Source: CAWFLT01 sp963816795
GTDB lineage: Bacteria > Acidobacteriota > Vicinamibacteria > Vicinamibacterales > SCN-69-37
DNA: 13,074 bases
Assembly: GCA_963816795.1 (NCBI GenBank)
Contig: CAWFLT010000015.1
Location: 1-13,074 of the forward strand
Reading direction: 5' to 3'
Shown: in pieces, positions 1 to 9,000 of the stretch
Layout of the letters: each line of letters opens with the position of its first letter
How positions within the stretch are numbered: position 1 is the first letter of the stretch
Notes under the pieces: model-generated
The model's input: the letters and a program-made list of their open reading frames with translations, nothing else
Told to the model about the DNA's origin: nothing
Database searches by the model: none
Program-made: the position numbers and the translations under genes

Positions 1-29
1 TCATCGGCGACATGTTGAGGCGCGCGCCT

Positions 30-133
30 CCGCGACAGCCTCGATCACGGAATTCAGCGGGACCCGCTTCACGAGCTTCGCTATCGGACCCGTCGTGGCG
101 CGGCCAAAAGTCTCGAGGCCCTGGCGGACGCGG
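30..133 (+). repeat. Degenerate dispersed repeat, copy A (inverted partner of 10568-10666)
   Basis: Read on the + strand this stretch aligns with the reverse complement of 10568-10666. Shared exact blocks include a 13-base block at 55-67 (CAGCGGGACCCGC) and another at 94-106 (CGTGGCGCGGCCA). Near-identical flanks lie at 30-40 and 109-133. A looser match runs on towards 165 (GTTGAGCTT). By eye about three quarters of the aligned bases agree, with small gaps of 1 and about 6 bases. Both copies lie between genes. The minus strand here has a short open frame of about 49 codons ending at base 1, but it has no credible start and no recognisable family. I call it a decayed or non-coding repeat. Confidence 0.6.
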
Positions 134-160
134 TGAAACCGAAGTGCTTCTTAGGCCTAG

Positions 161-189
161 TTGAGCTTGAGTGTGGCCTAGCGGATAAC
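161..189 (+). promoter_or_regulatory. Possible sigma70-type promoter upstream of the metallophosphoesterase gene
   Basis: TTGAGC at 161-166 and GATAAC at 184-189 are separated by 17 bases. Each matches the sigma70 consensus at four of six positions. Initiation would fall near 196. A purine-rich GGAGGAG lies at 197-203, ahead of the candidate starts. Such matches also arise by chance, so this rests on spacing and position alone. Nothing else regulatory was seen in 134-224. Confidence 0.3.
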
Positions 190-224
190 GGGGAGTGGAG
201 GAGTCAGCGCCGAACTCTGTGAGA

Positions 225-2599
225 ATGACCGTGCCAGTGCCGCACCCGCGAGAGCCCCGGGATCCCTCGTCGCGCGACCGCCTCCACCCTGGCGGTCGTC
301 ACGCTCGGGCTGGGCGTTCTGGCACTGGTCGCGCCGTTCGCCGGCGCGGAGGTGCCGGCGGCGCGTGTCGGCGGATTGCTCGCCGTCGCCGCTGGCATCG
401 AAGTCCTCCACGGGCTGAGACGTTCGACCGCCAAAGCACGCCGGGAGGCGACGGTGAGCGCCGCCATCAGCATGGCGATCGCGCTCTTTCTCATCAACGC
501 GCCGTTCGTCGCCGCCAACGCGCTGCAATTTGCGATCGCCATCTGGTTTGCTGCCGATGCGATCCGGTACGTGCGGGCGGCCGTCCGCGGCCATGCCGGC
601 CGCGATCGGACGCTGGCGCTGTGCGCGGCAGCCGGCAACGGCGTGGTGTCCCTGGTCCTGGTCCTTGCGCACGGATGGCTCGCCGCGGTGGGCGTCGCGC
701 TGGCGGGAGCGCTGAGGATTTTCGGCATCGCGTGGAACATCGCGATCGCGCCGGTGCATTCGATCGGAGAAGCCGATGAGACGGTCGTCAGCGAGCTCGG
801 GCTCGACGATGCGCCCGAGGCCAGGGCGATCGCGGCGTCGGTCGCGGTCGAGGAGCAGGCGCGCGGCCCGATCGATCGCGGCTGGACCATCGCCTTCATC
901 GCCACGCTCTTTGCGATCCACATCGGCCGGATGAGCACCGACTTCACGATCCTTGGGCTCGCGTCGCCGGCCGTCGCGGTCCTCGGCGACATGTTCATCG
1001 CCGTGGTGATCTCCCTGCTCGTGCTCAATCCGATGTATCTCATGTGGCGCGGCCCGACACGCTGGATCGAGCGCCGGCTGTGGCGCAGGCATCTGACCGA
1101 TCTGCGCGCAGAGCGATCGGGCTGGCTCGTGCGCGCCACCGAGGCCTGGCTGCGGTGGCGGCTACGGTTTGCGATTCGGATGCGCACCGCCCGCTACTCG
1201 ATTCCGGCGACCATCGGCCGCGGCCTCCAGAGCGGGCTGCCGTTGGCGGCGATCCTGGCGGCCACCGTTCCGGTCTGGGGCATGAGCTGGTACTTCGACA
1301 CCGAGAACTGGGCGGCCGGCATGTGGAATTCCTGGGCCGAGTCCCGCACCGACACCTGGCGCGAAGCGATGGTGCGCGCGGTGGTGGCACAGAACGGCGC
1401 CGCCGGGACACCCGGCCTGTTCACGGTGCAGCCTCCGGATACGGCGGGCGATTTTGCGTTCGTCGTGATTGGCGACACCGGCGAAGGCGATGCGTCGCAG
1501 CAGATCCTTCGCGATCAGCTCCTTTCGGTCGCGGCCCTTCCTGACGTGCGCTTCGTCGTCATTTCGTCGGATGTCGTGTATCCGACCGGTGCGATGAAGG
1601 ACTATGAAGCCAAGTTCTGGCTGCCGTTCAAGGGCGTGACGCGACCGGTCTACGCCATCCCCGGCAATCACGATTGGTACGACGCGCTCGAGGGCTTTGC
1701 GGCGACGTTCCTTCAAGCGGACGCCGCGCGCGCGAGCATTCAGGCACGCGTCGAAGCCGATCTGAAAATCACCAGCACGACCGGCGCTCGCATCGACGGC
1801 CTGATTCACGAAGCCGAGCGCCTGCGCCGTGCCTACGGCGTGCCGACGGGATTCCAACGCGGGCCGTTTTTCGAGATCCAGACCGACCGGTTCGCGCTCC
1901 TCGCCATCGACACCGGCATCTTGAAGACGGTCGATCCCGGGCAGGACGCCTGGCTGGAGGCGGCGCTCGCACGCGCCGCCGGCAAGTTCACCATGGCGAT
2001 TCTCGGCCACCCGTTCTATGCCGGTGGTCACGACGCAACCGCCCTCAACGAGCCGTTCGCGCGCCTCAAACAGCGATTGCGTCAGCCATGGCGTGTCGAT
2101 CGCGATGGCCGGCGACACGCACGATCTCGAGTACTACGCGGACCCGGCGCCACCGGGAGGATCGGCGGTCCACTACTTCGTCAATGGCGGCGGCGGCGCC
2201 TATCTGAGCTTCGGCACGTCGCTCGACTGGCCGACGCCACCGCCGACGGCCAACTGGGCGCACTACCCCAACCTCGCCGACGTGACCGCGAAGATCGAGA
2301 GCCGTACGCCATGGTGGAAGCGGCCGGCGTGGTGGTGGACATACCGATTCGGGGCCTGGCCGTTTACCGCCGAGTGGCTCTCGGCCGCGTTCGACTACAA
2401 CGTCGCGCCGTTCTTCCAGAGCTTCGTGCTCGTCAGGGTCGAGCCATCCGCCAATCGTGTCCGCCTGATTCCGTACGGCGTCAACGGTCGGCTGACGTGG
2501 GCCGACTTCGGCGCCTCACCGGCGCTGACCGAGTCCGGTGCGCTCAATCAATCGCAGGTCGAATGGATCGTCCGATGGCGCGCTAGAACGGCGCGCTAG
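225..2599 (+). CDS. Membrane-anchored metallophosphoesterase with HdeD/DUF308-like N-terminal helices (frameshifted)
   Basis: Predicted calcineurin-type phosphoesterase on a polytopic membrane anchor; the substrate is unknown. The composite product is about 790 aa. Residues ~20-180 hold several hydrophobic helices resembling HdeD/DUF308 (VLALVAPFAGAE, VGGLLAVAAGIEVLHG). More helices lie at ~220-275 and ~340-360. The catalytic domain follows: IGDTGEGD (~415), SSDVVYP (~447), GNHDWYD (~479), GHPFYAGGHD (~593) and GDTHDLEYY (~628), which are the metal-binding motifs in family order. Two frame changes are needed. The frame with the GHPFYAGGH motif passes to the GDTHD frame at about 2086 (one extra base). 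An earlier, tentative change at about 260-285 joins ATG 225 to the helix-coding frame, which has no good start of its own before GTG 352. Starts at GTG 195 or 219 in the ATG frame are also possible. The stop lies in the tandem repeat before the next gene. Confidence 0.8.
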
Positions 2600-2619
2600 A
2601 CGGCGCGTAGAATGGCGCC
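2577..2619 (+). repeat. 12-13 bp tandem repeat across the junction of two genes
   Basis: Three and a half imperfect units are seen: GGCGCGCTAGAAC (2577-2589), GGCGCGCTAGAC (2590-2601), GGCGCGTAGAAT (2602-2613) and a partial GGCGCC (2614-2619). Each full unit carries a TAG. Those at 2584, 2597 and 2608 fall in two different frames, and the one at 2597-2599 ends the metallophosphoesterase. The last unit supplies TAGAAT, six bases before the next ATG. The array probably arose by local duplication (inference). Confidence 0.7.
2608..2613 (+). promoter_or_regulatory. Putative -10 box (TAGAAT) for a leaderless transcript
   Basis: TAGAAT ends six bases before ATG 2620 (TAGAATGGCGCCATG). No Shine-Dalgarno sequence precedes this ATG. 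The distance puts transcription start on or next to the A of ATG, the geometry of leaderless mRNAs. The antitoxin gene in this window has the same spacing (TATAAT, six bases, ATG). No convincing -35 was found. Confidence 0.45.
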
Positions 2620-3823
2620 ATGCTCACCGTCACCAAAGATCTGATCCTGCCGGCCACGATCACCGGCTCGTGGCCGCGCCCACGCTGGTTCGACCTGAGC
2701 ATGTGGGGACGGCCGCTCGATACCTGCATGATGGACACGCGCTATCGCGAGCAGTTCAGCGACGCGCTCTCCACCGTGATCGCCGACGAAGAACGTGCCG
2801 GCCTGGACATCGTCACCCACGGCGACCTGCATTGCGACGACGACATGGCGGGGCGGGCATGGCATCACTATCCGCTCCAGCGGTGGGCGGGATTCGACGG
2901 CGACTACCTGCAGTCGGAGGAAACGCGATCGCCGTGGCTGCGTTATCCGCCAGGGACGCTGCTCAACGAGATCTATACCGGCTGGCGCTGGCCGCGCGTG
3001 ACCGACACGATCAGCCATCGCCCGCTCGACTACCCGAAGATCTGGCGGCTGGCGCAGGCGCGGGCCGGCCGTCCCGTGAAGTTCGGCACCTGCTGTTCCC
3101 AGGTGATGGGTCTCTTCCTCGACATCCATACGCCGAAGTACACCGACCATCGGCAGGTGATCTGGGACATGGCCGAGGCGATGAACAAGGAGCTGCTCGC
3201 GCTGCGCGACGCCGGCTGCCGGCTCATTCAGATCGAGGAGCCGACGCGTGCACTTCTGGTCCAATACGTACGGCGCGGCCAGCGACGAAGTGAAGTTCAT
3301 GGTCGAGGCCTTCAATCGCGAAGTGCAGGGCCTCGACGACGTCGAGGTCTGGATTCACACGTGCTGGGGCAACCCCAACATGCAGCGCGTGATCGAGAAC
3401 GACAGCTATGCCGCGTCGTTCGACCTGTACCTCGAAGCACTCAGGGGCGACGTCTGGACGGTCGAGATGACCGACCGCCAGTTCCGCGACATCGAGCTGT
3501 TCGGCCGATTGAAGGGCCGGCTGCCGAAGAAGATCGCGGTCGGCGTCGTCAGCCACCGGACCCTGCAGGTGGATCGGCCGGAGGACGTCGCGGCGCGCAT
3601 CCGCCGCGCGCTCGAGTTCATCAGTCCGGAGCAGTTGATCGTCTCGAGCGACTGCGGATTCGGCCGGCAGGGCTGCAATCGCGATATCGCCTTTTTCAAG
3701 ACCACCGCGATCGCGCAGGGCGCCAACATCGTTCGCCAGGAGCTGGGGCTGCCGACGACGCACGTCCCCGCCGCCGATCCGCGGCTGCAGACGGACATCG
3801 TGCCGACGCGCGCGGATCGGTAG
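2620..3823 (+). CDS. Cobalamin-independent methionine synthase (MetE) C-terminal-domain-like methyltransferase (frameshifted)
   Basis: Zinc-dependent thiol methyltransferase of the UROD/MetE-like TIM-barrel class; a methyl acceptor such as homocysteine is inferred from the family. The composite product is about 400 aa, so it lacks the N-terminal half of full-length MetE (about 750 aa). The start resembles the barrel domain (LPATITGSWPRP). The MetE zinc ligands have counterparts: HTCWGN (His ~246, Cys ~248), the Glu of TVEMTD (~282) and DCGFG (Cys ~345). IQIEEP (~205) is the family strand before the break. There, near 3247, one extra base must be skipped to pass from IEEPT to VHFWSNTYG. The ATG has a TAGAAT box six bases upstream and no ribosome site. 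The gene lies 20 bases after the metallophosphoesterase and converges on vapC. Short MetE-like enzymes include corrinoid-using core-MetE and epoxyalkane:CoM transferase types, so the exact reaction is open. Confidence 0.82.
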
Positions 3824-3859
3824 GGTCTCGACACCCTCTCGAAGGCTCGAGCGCGCGAG

Positions 3860-4244
3860 CTACCCAAGCGTCGCGCTGGCCCGAGCGAGGCGCGCATCAA
3901 GCGTGACGAGATCGGCGCCGAGCGACCCGGCGAGCCAGAGATACGCAGCGTCGTACGCCGAGCAGCCGGCGGCGAGGGCGACGAGCACGACCTCAGCCGG
4001 TTCGACCGAGCGCCAGATGATGCCCTGCGCATCCGAGAGCGCCATGTCGAGGAGCGCGAGAAGGGCAGGGCCTGCTTCGGATCGCGCGCGTATCTTCTTC
4101 CACGCCACGCCGGTCAACTCGAACTGCAGCAAGGTCGGCGCAAACACCGTCGCGCCGTCCAGTCGGGCGGCAGAGATTCTGTCCGTCCGGTTCACGGAAG
4201 GCGATCGCGGCCAACGCCGATGCATCGACGACGACACGAGTCAT
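3860..4244 (-). CDS. vapC: VapC-type PIN-domain toxin ribonuclease (frameshifted)
   Basis: Predicted metal-dependent RNase toxin of about 127 aa, a normal VapC length. The PIN acidic residues are visible: Asp7 (VVVDASAL), Glu42 (LQFELTG), Asp98 (SAYDAAYLWLA) and Asp116 (LVTLDARLA). The start codon overlaps the antitoxin stop as ATGA (4244-4241), which fits translational coupling in one operon. The first ~20 residues (to FREPD) are in a different frame from the rest. One extra base near 4184 must be skipped to continue into DRISAARLDG, so taken literally the toxin is broken after about 20 codons. If that shift is real, the antitoxin would guard an inactive toxin; if it is a sequence error, the module is complete. 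The gene runs convergently towards the MetE-like gene, 36 bases away. Confidence 0.85.
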
Positions 4245-4474
4245 CGGCGATCGCGATCTCGACGGATCATTCGAACGGCGTCGGGTGGCGTCGAGAGTCC
4301 GAGCTCCTGAACGCGCTGCCACAGTGCGGCGGCGTGGAACGGCCGGGGCCGCGCGGCCGACTCGAGGATGTCCATCAGCTCACCTTGAAGCGACCGGTGA
4401 TTTCGCCGGGCCCGTTCGCGCAGAGCTTCGGCGAGTTCGTCGGGCACTTCTTTGATCGACAGGCTGACGGGCAT
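4241..4474 (-). CDS. vapB: FitA/VapB-family ribbon-helix-helix antitoxin
   Basis: A 77-aa antitoxin. The N-terminal ribbon-helix-helix (SLSIKEVPDELAEALRERA, then RRNHRSLQGELMDILESAA) is typical of FitA-type DNA-binding antitoxins. The remaining ~35 residues, rich in Arg, Pro and Ala, would be the toxin-binding tail. I chose the ATG at 4474, which starts MPVSLSIKEVP. The longer in-frame ATG at 4528 would put the operator and -10 box inside the gene and add an unrelated peptide. The stop overlaps the toxin start. The complex with VapC is expected to repress its own promoter through the inverted repeat at 4474-4503. This frame is intact. Confidence 0.88.
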   Translation of the reverse strand: MPVSLSIKEVPDELAEALRERARRNHRSLQGELMDILESAARPRPFHAAALWQRVQELGLSTPPDAVRMIRRDRDRR

Positions 4475-4503
4475 GGTTCCATTATAGCGCCAAAATGGAA
4501 CCA
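4474..4503 (-). promoter_or_regulatory. Toxin-antitoxin operator and leaderless promoter
   Basis: A perfect 10-bp inverted repeat, TGGTTCCATT (4474-4483) and AATGGAACCA (4494-4503), encloses a 10-bp centre. Its half-sites are 20 bp apart, about two helical turns, which suits a ribbon-helix-helix dimer pair. On the minus strand a consensus TATAAT lies at 4486-4481. It is followed by GGAACC and the antitoxin ATG (4474), so one half-site covers both the -10 box and the expected transcription start. Bound antitoxin would block RNA polymerase directly. No convincing -35 was found. The site lies in the 77-base gap shared with the divergent gene at 4552. Confidence 0.75.
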
Positions 4504-4551
4504 CCGGCCGCGCCCGTTCTTCGCCCATAATCCTGGGCGGTGGAGGGTCCT

Positions 4552-5010
4552 ATGAAGCGTGCGTACTCGCTACTCCTGGTCCTGACGGTCGCGTCGGCTG
4601 TGGCCTCGGCCCAGGACAAGCCAAACTTCGCCGGTACATGGAAACTGGCCGGCGAAGCGCCGGACATGATGACGGCTCCGCAGATGGTGGTCGTCCAGGA
4701 TGCCAAGACGTTGACGGTGACGTCGAGCAGTCAGATGGGGGAGTTCAAGACGCCCTTCAATCTGGACGGCACCGAAACCAGGGCGCCGCTCGAGTTCAAC
4801 GGCACGACGTTCGACCGGGTGACGAAGGCGGCGTGGAGCGGGAACAAGCTGGTGCTGACGACAAAGTCGGAATTCAACGGCCAGTCATTCGAGACGAAGA
4901 TGACATGGACGTTGAACACTGACGGGACGCTGCTGATCGAATCCACGCGCCCCGATTTTCAGGGCGGCGGAGGACCGGTGACGACGAAGGCGACTTACAA
5001 GAAAGGTTGA
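4552..5010 (+). CDS. Small exported protein of unknown function (NFAGTW-type, lipocalin-like beta fold likely)
   Basis: 152 aa. A clear signal peptide (Lys2-Arg3, a hydrophobic stretch to ~16, cleavage after ASA at 20) points to export. The mature part opens with DKPNFAGTWKLAGEAPDM and alternates short beta-like strands (KTLTVTSS, NKLVLTTKSEF, KMTWTLNTDGTLLIEST). Small beta-barrel proteins of this look are common in Acidobacteriota and are usually annotated hypothetical. No catalytic motif is visible. ATG 4552 is preferred over GTG 4540 because GGAGGG (4542-4547) is well placed as ribosome site and the signal peptide starts here. CATAAT at 4526-4531 could be a -10 box. The SGNH gene begins 32 bases downstream, so co-transcription is likely. 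The frame is intact. Function unknown. Confidence 0.85.
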   Translation: MKRAYSLLLVLTVASAVASAQDKPNFAGTWKLAGEAPDMMTAPQMVVVQDAKTLTVTSSSQMGEFKTPFNLDGTETRAPLEFNGTTFDRVTKAAWSGNKLVLTTKSEFNGQSFETKMTWTLNTDGTLLIESTRPDFQGGGGPVTTKATYKKG

Positions 5011-5042
5011 GGGCGTCGCACGCCCGGAAGAGGATGCCATTG

Positions 5043-6036
5043 ATGTCACGCTCGCTCTCGGTCGCCGTGTCTGCCGCCGCTCTCGCCATCGCGGGGACGT
5101 TTCCCATCGCCGCGCAAACGCAGGCGCCGCCGCCAACCACCCAGACAACCGGCCAGGCCGTAGGCCGCGGCGCCCCGGCTCCGGGTGCGCCTCAAGGCCA
5201 GGGCCGCGGGTTCGCGCCGGTGACGATCGGACCGCCGGCGCCGGTGCCGCCGGAGGTCGCGATTCCGCGGCCGACGCCGGAGGAACTGACGCAGGTCAAC
5301 GCCGCGCTCGCGAAGTTCATCGACGCCGACACGTCGGCGGCGAAGCCGCTGCTGAAGAAGTTCGAGTCGCTGATGCTGCTGCAGCCGCCGCGTCTGAACG
5401 TCGCCGCGACGTTCACGCAGACGACGCAGCGCATGGGACCGCGGCACGAAGGCTTCGTCGAGATCGCCAAGCAGGGCAACATCGACCTGCTGCTGCACGG
5501 CGATTCGATCACCGACTGGTGGGTGCAGGGCGACGCGAACAAGGCGATGTTCGACAAGTACTTCGGCGGCATCAGGACCGCGAACTTCGCGATCGCCGGC
5601 GACACGACGCAGGGCGTGCTGTGGGGCCTGCGCAACGGCGAAGGCCAGGGCTTTCAGCCGAAGGCCGTGATGCTGATGATCGGCACGAACAACAGCGGGA
5701 CCCACACCGCGCCGGAGATCGCGGAAGGCATCGGCGCCGTCGTGCTCGAGCTGCGTCGCAACTTTCCGGACGCGAAGATCCTGCTGCTCGCCATCTTCCC
5801 GCGCAGCGTGCCCGGCGATCCGGTCCGCGACAAGATCGCCGAGGTCAACCGCATCATCGCCAGGCTCGACGATCAGCGGCACGTGTTCTTCATGGACATC
5901 GGCGCGAAGTTTCTCGACGACAAGCGGCTACTTCCTGCCCGACGCGTTCCGGCCGGACAACCTGCACCCGCAGGCGCAGGGCTACGACATCTGGGGCGAG
6001 GCCGTGAAAGCGAAGCTGGCTGAGCTGCTGAAGTAA
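5043..6036 (+). CDS. Exported SGNH/GDSL hydrolase, PAF-acetylhydrolase-like (frameshifted near C-terminus)
   Basis: Predicted esterase/lipase of the SGNH class acting outside the cytoplasm. The composite product is about 330 aa: a signal peptide (cleavage near IAAQ, ~24), a Pro/Gly/Gln-rich linker to ~75, then the catalytic domain. Block I is HGDSITDWW (Ser ~155), block II NFAIAGDTTQG, block III IGTNN (Asn ~216) and block V PDNLHP (Asp ~305, His ~308). Block spacing and the DTTQG and IFPRS segments resemble PAF-acetylhydrolase IB-type members. Block V lies in another frame. One extra base near 5925 must be skipped to pass from FLDDK to GYFLPDAF; otherwise the catalytic His is lost. I chose ATG 5043 because GAAGAGG (5027-5033) is spaced for it; ATG 5034 is the alternative. 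The gene sits 32 bases after the previous gene and 18 before the next. The substrate is unknown. Confidence 0.85.
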
Positions 6037-6054
6037 CCGACTCCCGAGGCCCTC

Positions 6055-9000
6055 ATGCCGATGCAGGTCAACTCCCCAGGATGGCGCGTGCGGTCCGCCA
6101 CGCGCGGCGGTGCCGCCGTTCCCAGTGCTCTGCAGGGCTTGCCCTCCGAGTACTTGACCGAAGATTCGCGCGTGGCCGATGAGGCCGTGCTCGACCCGGC
6201 GCCGGTGAGTCGCGGCGCTGCCGGCGTGGCCGGTCCGGTCGACCTCAGCGTGGACGTCGAACCCGATCAGGTCGCCCTGCTCGCGGTACGTCATCCGAGC
6301 GGCGCCCTGACGTTCCATCGGCCGGTCGAGTCGAGGACGCGCGGCACGCGCGGCTCGTCGCAGGCGCGGTTTCAGGTCGTCATCCGGAGCGACGGGGCGA
6401 CACGCGGCATCATCGGCAAGGCCGTCAAGGCGTTCGTGATCAAGGCGGCCAAGCTGGCCGGCGACAAGCTGGTCAGCCTGCTGCTGCCCAAGCTCGTCGA
6501 GGCCTTCGAAAAGCGTTCCTGGGCCAAACGCGGGCTGAAAGAAGGCTGGCTGCACGTCACCAAGGAAGACGCTCGCCGACGAGAAGCTGCTCGCCGGCAC
6601 GCCGGTCTCGCCGAAGCGATCGCTGCTCTTCATTCACGGCACGTTCTCGAACGCCGTCGGCGGCTTCAGCGACCTGGCGTCGACCGACTTCTTCGACCGC
6701 GTGAAGGATCTCTACGACGATCGCATCTACGCGTTCAATCACTTCACCCTGCACCGCACGCCGGAAGAAAACGTCCGCCTGCTCCTGGAGGGCCTGCCGG
6801 AACACACGACGACGTTCGACGTCATCACGCATTCGCGCGGCGGGCTCGTGCTGCGGACGCTGGTCGAGCGCGCCCGCCAGTTCGGGGCGTTGTCGAAGCG
6901 CTTCGAGCTCGGCCGCGTGGTGCTCGTCGCCGCGCCGAACAACGGGACGCCGCTCGCCACGCCCGATCGCTGGGACAACACCGTCGGGTGGCTCGCCAAT
7001 CTCCTCGAGATGTTCCCCGACAACCCGTTCACGATCGGCGGCGAGTTCGTCGCCAACGGGCTCGTCTGGATCGCCAACCACGCCTCGGGCGATATCCCCG
7101 GCCTGCACGCGATGGACGGCGACGGCGATCCGATCAAGGAACTGCAGACGGCTGCCGATCCGCCGGCGGCCGCGTACTCGGCGCTCGTCGCGAATTACAG
7201 TCCGACCGCGAGCATGCTGAAGCGTCTGCTCGACGTCGGGCTCGATCAGTTCTTCGGCTCGGCCAACGACCTCGTCGTGCCGAGCGAGGGCGGCTGGCGC
7301 GTGTTTCGCTCGAGCAAGTTCTTCATCCCCGGCGGCCGGATCGGCTGCTTCGGTCCCGGCGGCAACCTGGCCGGCGACGACGTGACGCACGTCAATTTTT
7401 TCGGCCGTCAGGCGACGGCCGACTTCCTGGTCAATGCCCTGGAGGGACGGCCGCAGCCGCTCAGCACGCTCGATCCCCGCCGGGCGTTGCCCGACCGTCG
7501 TCTGGCGCGCGGTGCGACCGTCGATGCCGCCGCAGTCGGCCGCACCCGCGCCGGTCGCTGCCGCACGGGGCGCCTCGCGACGTGGCGCGCCGGCGGCCGC
7601 CGCGGCTCCCGCGCCGTCGCTTCGCGTCACCGTCGTCAACGGCGACCTGAGCTTCGAGCCGAATCCGCTGCTGATCGGGCATTACGCGTCCAGCACGCTG
7701 ACCGGCACGGAAGCCGTGATGAATCGCCTCGTCGGCTGGACGATGGATTACGCGCTGCAGCGGGGGCTCTATCCGGTCGCGCCCGGTTCGCACATGGTGT
7801 TCCTGAACCGTCATGTCGATGCGCAGGGCGCCGCGCTCGTGCCTCGACCGTCGGCGGTGATCGTCGCCGGGCTCGGCGCCGAAGGATCGCTTCAAGCGGC
7901 AGAGCTCATCCGGACCGTTCGCCTGGCCGTGATCGGCTGGGCGCGCCGGTTCTCGGAGGAACCGGGCGCGGCGAAGACGTTCGAGCTCGCGAGCACGTTG
8001 ATCGGCAGTGGCGGCACCGGAATCACGGCGGGTCATGCAGCGGACCTGATCATTCAGGGTGTGCTCGAGGCCAACGAGTTGATCGAACGGGAGAGGAGTG
8101 ACGCCAGGACCAAGGTCGACTGGCCGCGTTGTGCGCACCTGCGCTTGATCGAGCTGTACCTCGATCGGGCCGCCGACGCGTGGCGCGCGCTGCAATTGCG
8201 GCAGATCGTGAAGCCGAACACGTTCGCCCTCACCGCGACCGTGGAGGCCGGACAGGGCGGTCACAAACGGCCGCCCGACTCCGGCTATCGCGGCGCGCCG
8301 TACGACTTCATCACCGTCGATACGCGCAAGAACGAGGGCGGCGCGCGAACGTTCGAGTTCACGCTCGACAGCCGGCGGGCGCGCAGCGAAGTGCGCGGCA
8401 AGACCGCCCAGGGACAACTCCTCGGCGAACTGGTGGCGACGGCGTCGAGCGATCAGAACCGCGACCAGCGGATTGGCCGGACGTTGGCCAATCTACTCGT
8501 GCCCATCGAGCTCGAGGGCTACCTCGCCGGGACGAGCGGCATTCAGATGGCGCTGGATCCCGACAGCGCGGCCATTCCGTGGGAGCTGCTCGACCTCGCG
8601 CAGAACGAGGATCCCAACGAGGAACCGTGGGCGATTCGCGTGAAGCTGCTGCGAAAGCTCAAGCTCGAGGAGTTTCGTCAGCACGTCATCGACGCCGACA
8701 AGGACGCCAACGTCCTCGTCATCGGCGAGCCGTTGTGCGGCGACGACTTTCCCAGGCTCGAGGGTGCCCGGACGGAGGCCATCTGCGTCTCGGACACGCT
8801 GGCGAAGTCAGGCGACCTCGGGCCGAAGCTCACTCGGCTGGTCGCCGACACACCGCTCGCGGCGCGGCCGGACGCACACGCGATCGTCAACGCGCTGTTC
8901 GAGAAAGACTGGCGAATCGTGCACATCGCCGGACACGGCATGCCGGGTGAGGGACACTCGCCCGGTGGCGTCGTGCTGTCGAACGGGACCTTCCTCGGCC

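Noticed and set aside
1..150. Short minus-strand open frame ending at base 1 (contains VRQGLETFGRATTGP)
   Set aside because: About 49 codons, no credible start or ribosome site, and it overlaps the degenerate repeat; not supportable as a gene.
178..1187. Long Arg-rich open frames on the minus strand opposite the metallophosphoesterase
   Set aside because: Low-complexity Arg/Ala/Asp composition typical of antisense frames in GC-rich genes; the plus strand carries recognisable domains.
3823..3860. Two small hairpins between the convergent MetE-like and vapC genes (GGGT/ACCC and GCTCG/CGAGC)
   Set aside because: Stems of 4-5 bp without a T run in GC-rich DNA; expected by chance, so not called a terminator.
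7434..7560. ATG 7434 as the start of a separate CHAT gene
   Set aside because: It lies inside the hydrolase coding frame, has no clear ribosome site, and its first ~30 residues are Arg-rich shadow sequence; a single fused gene with a frame change fits better.
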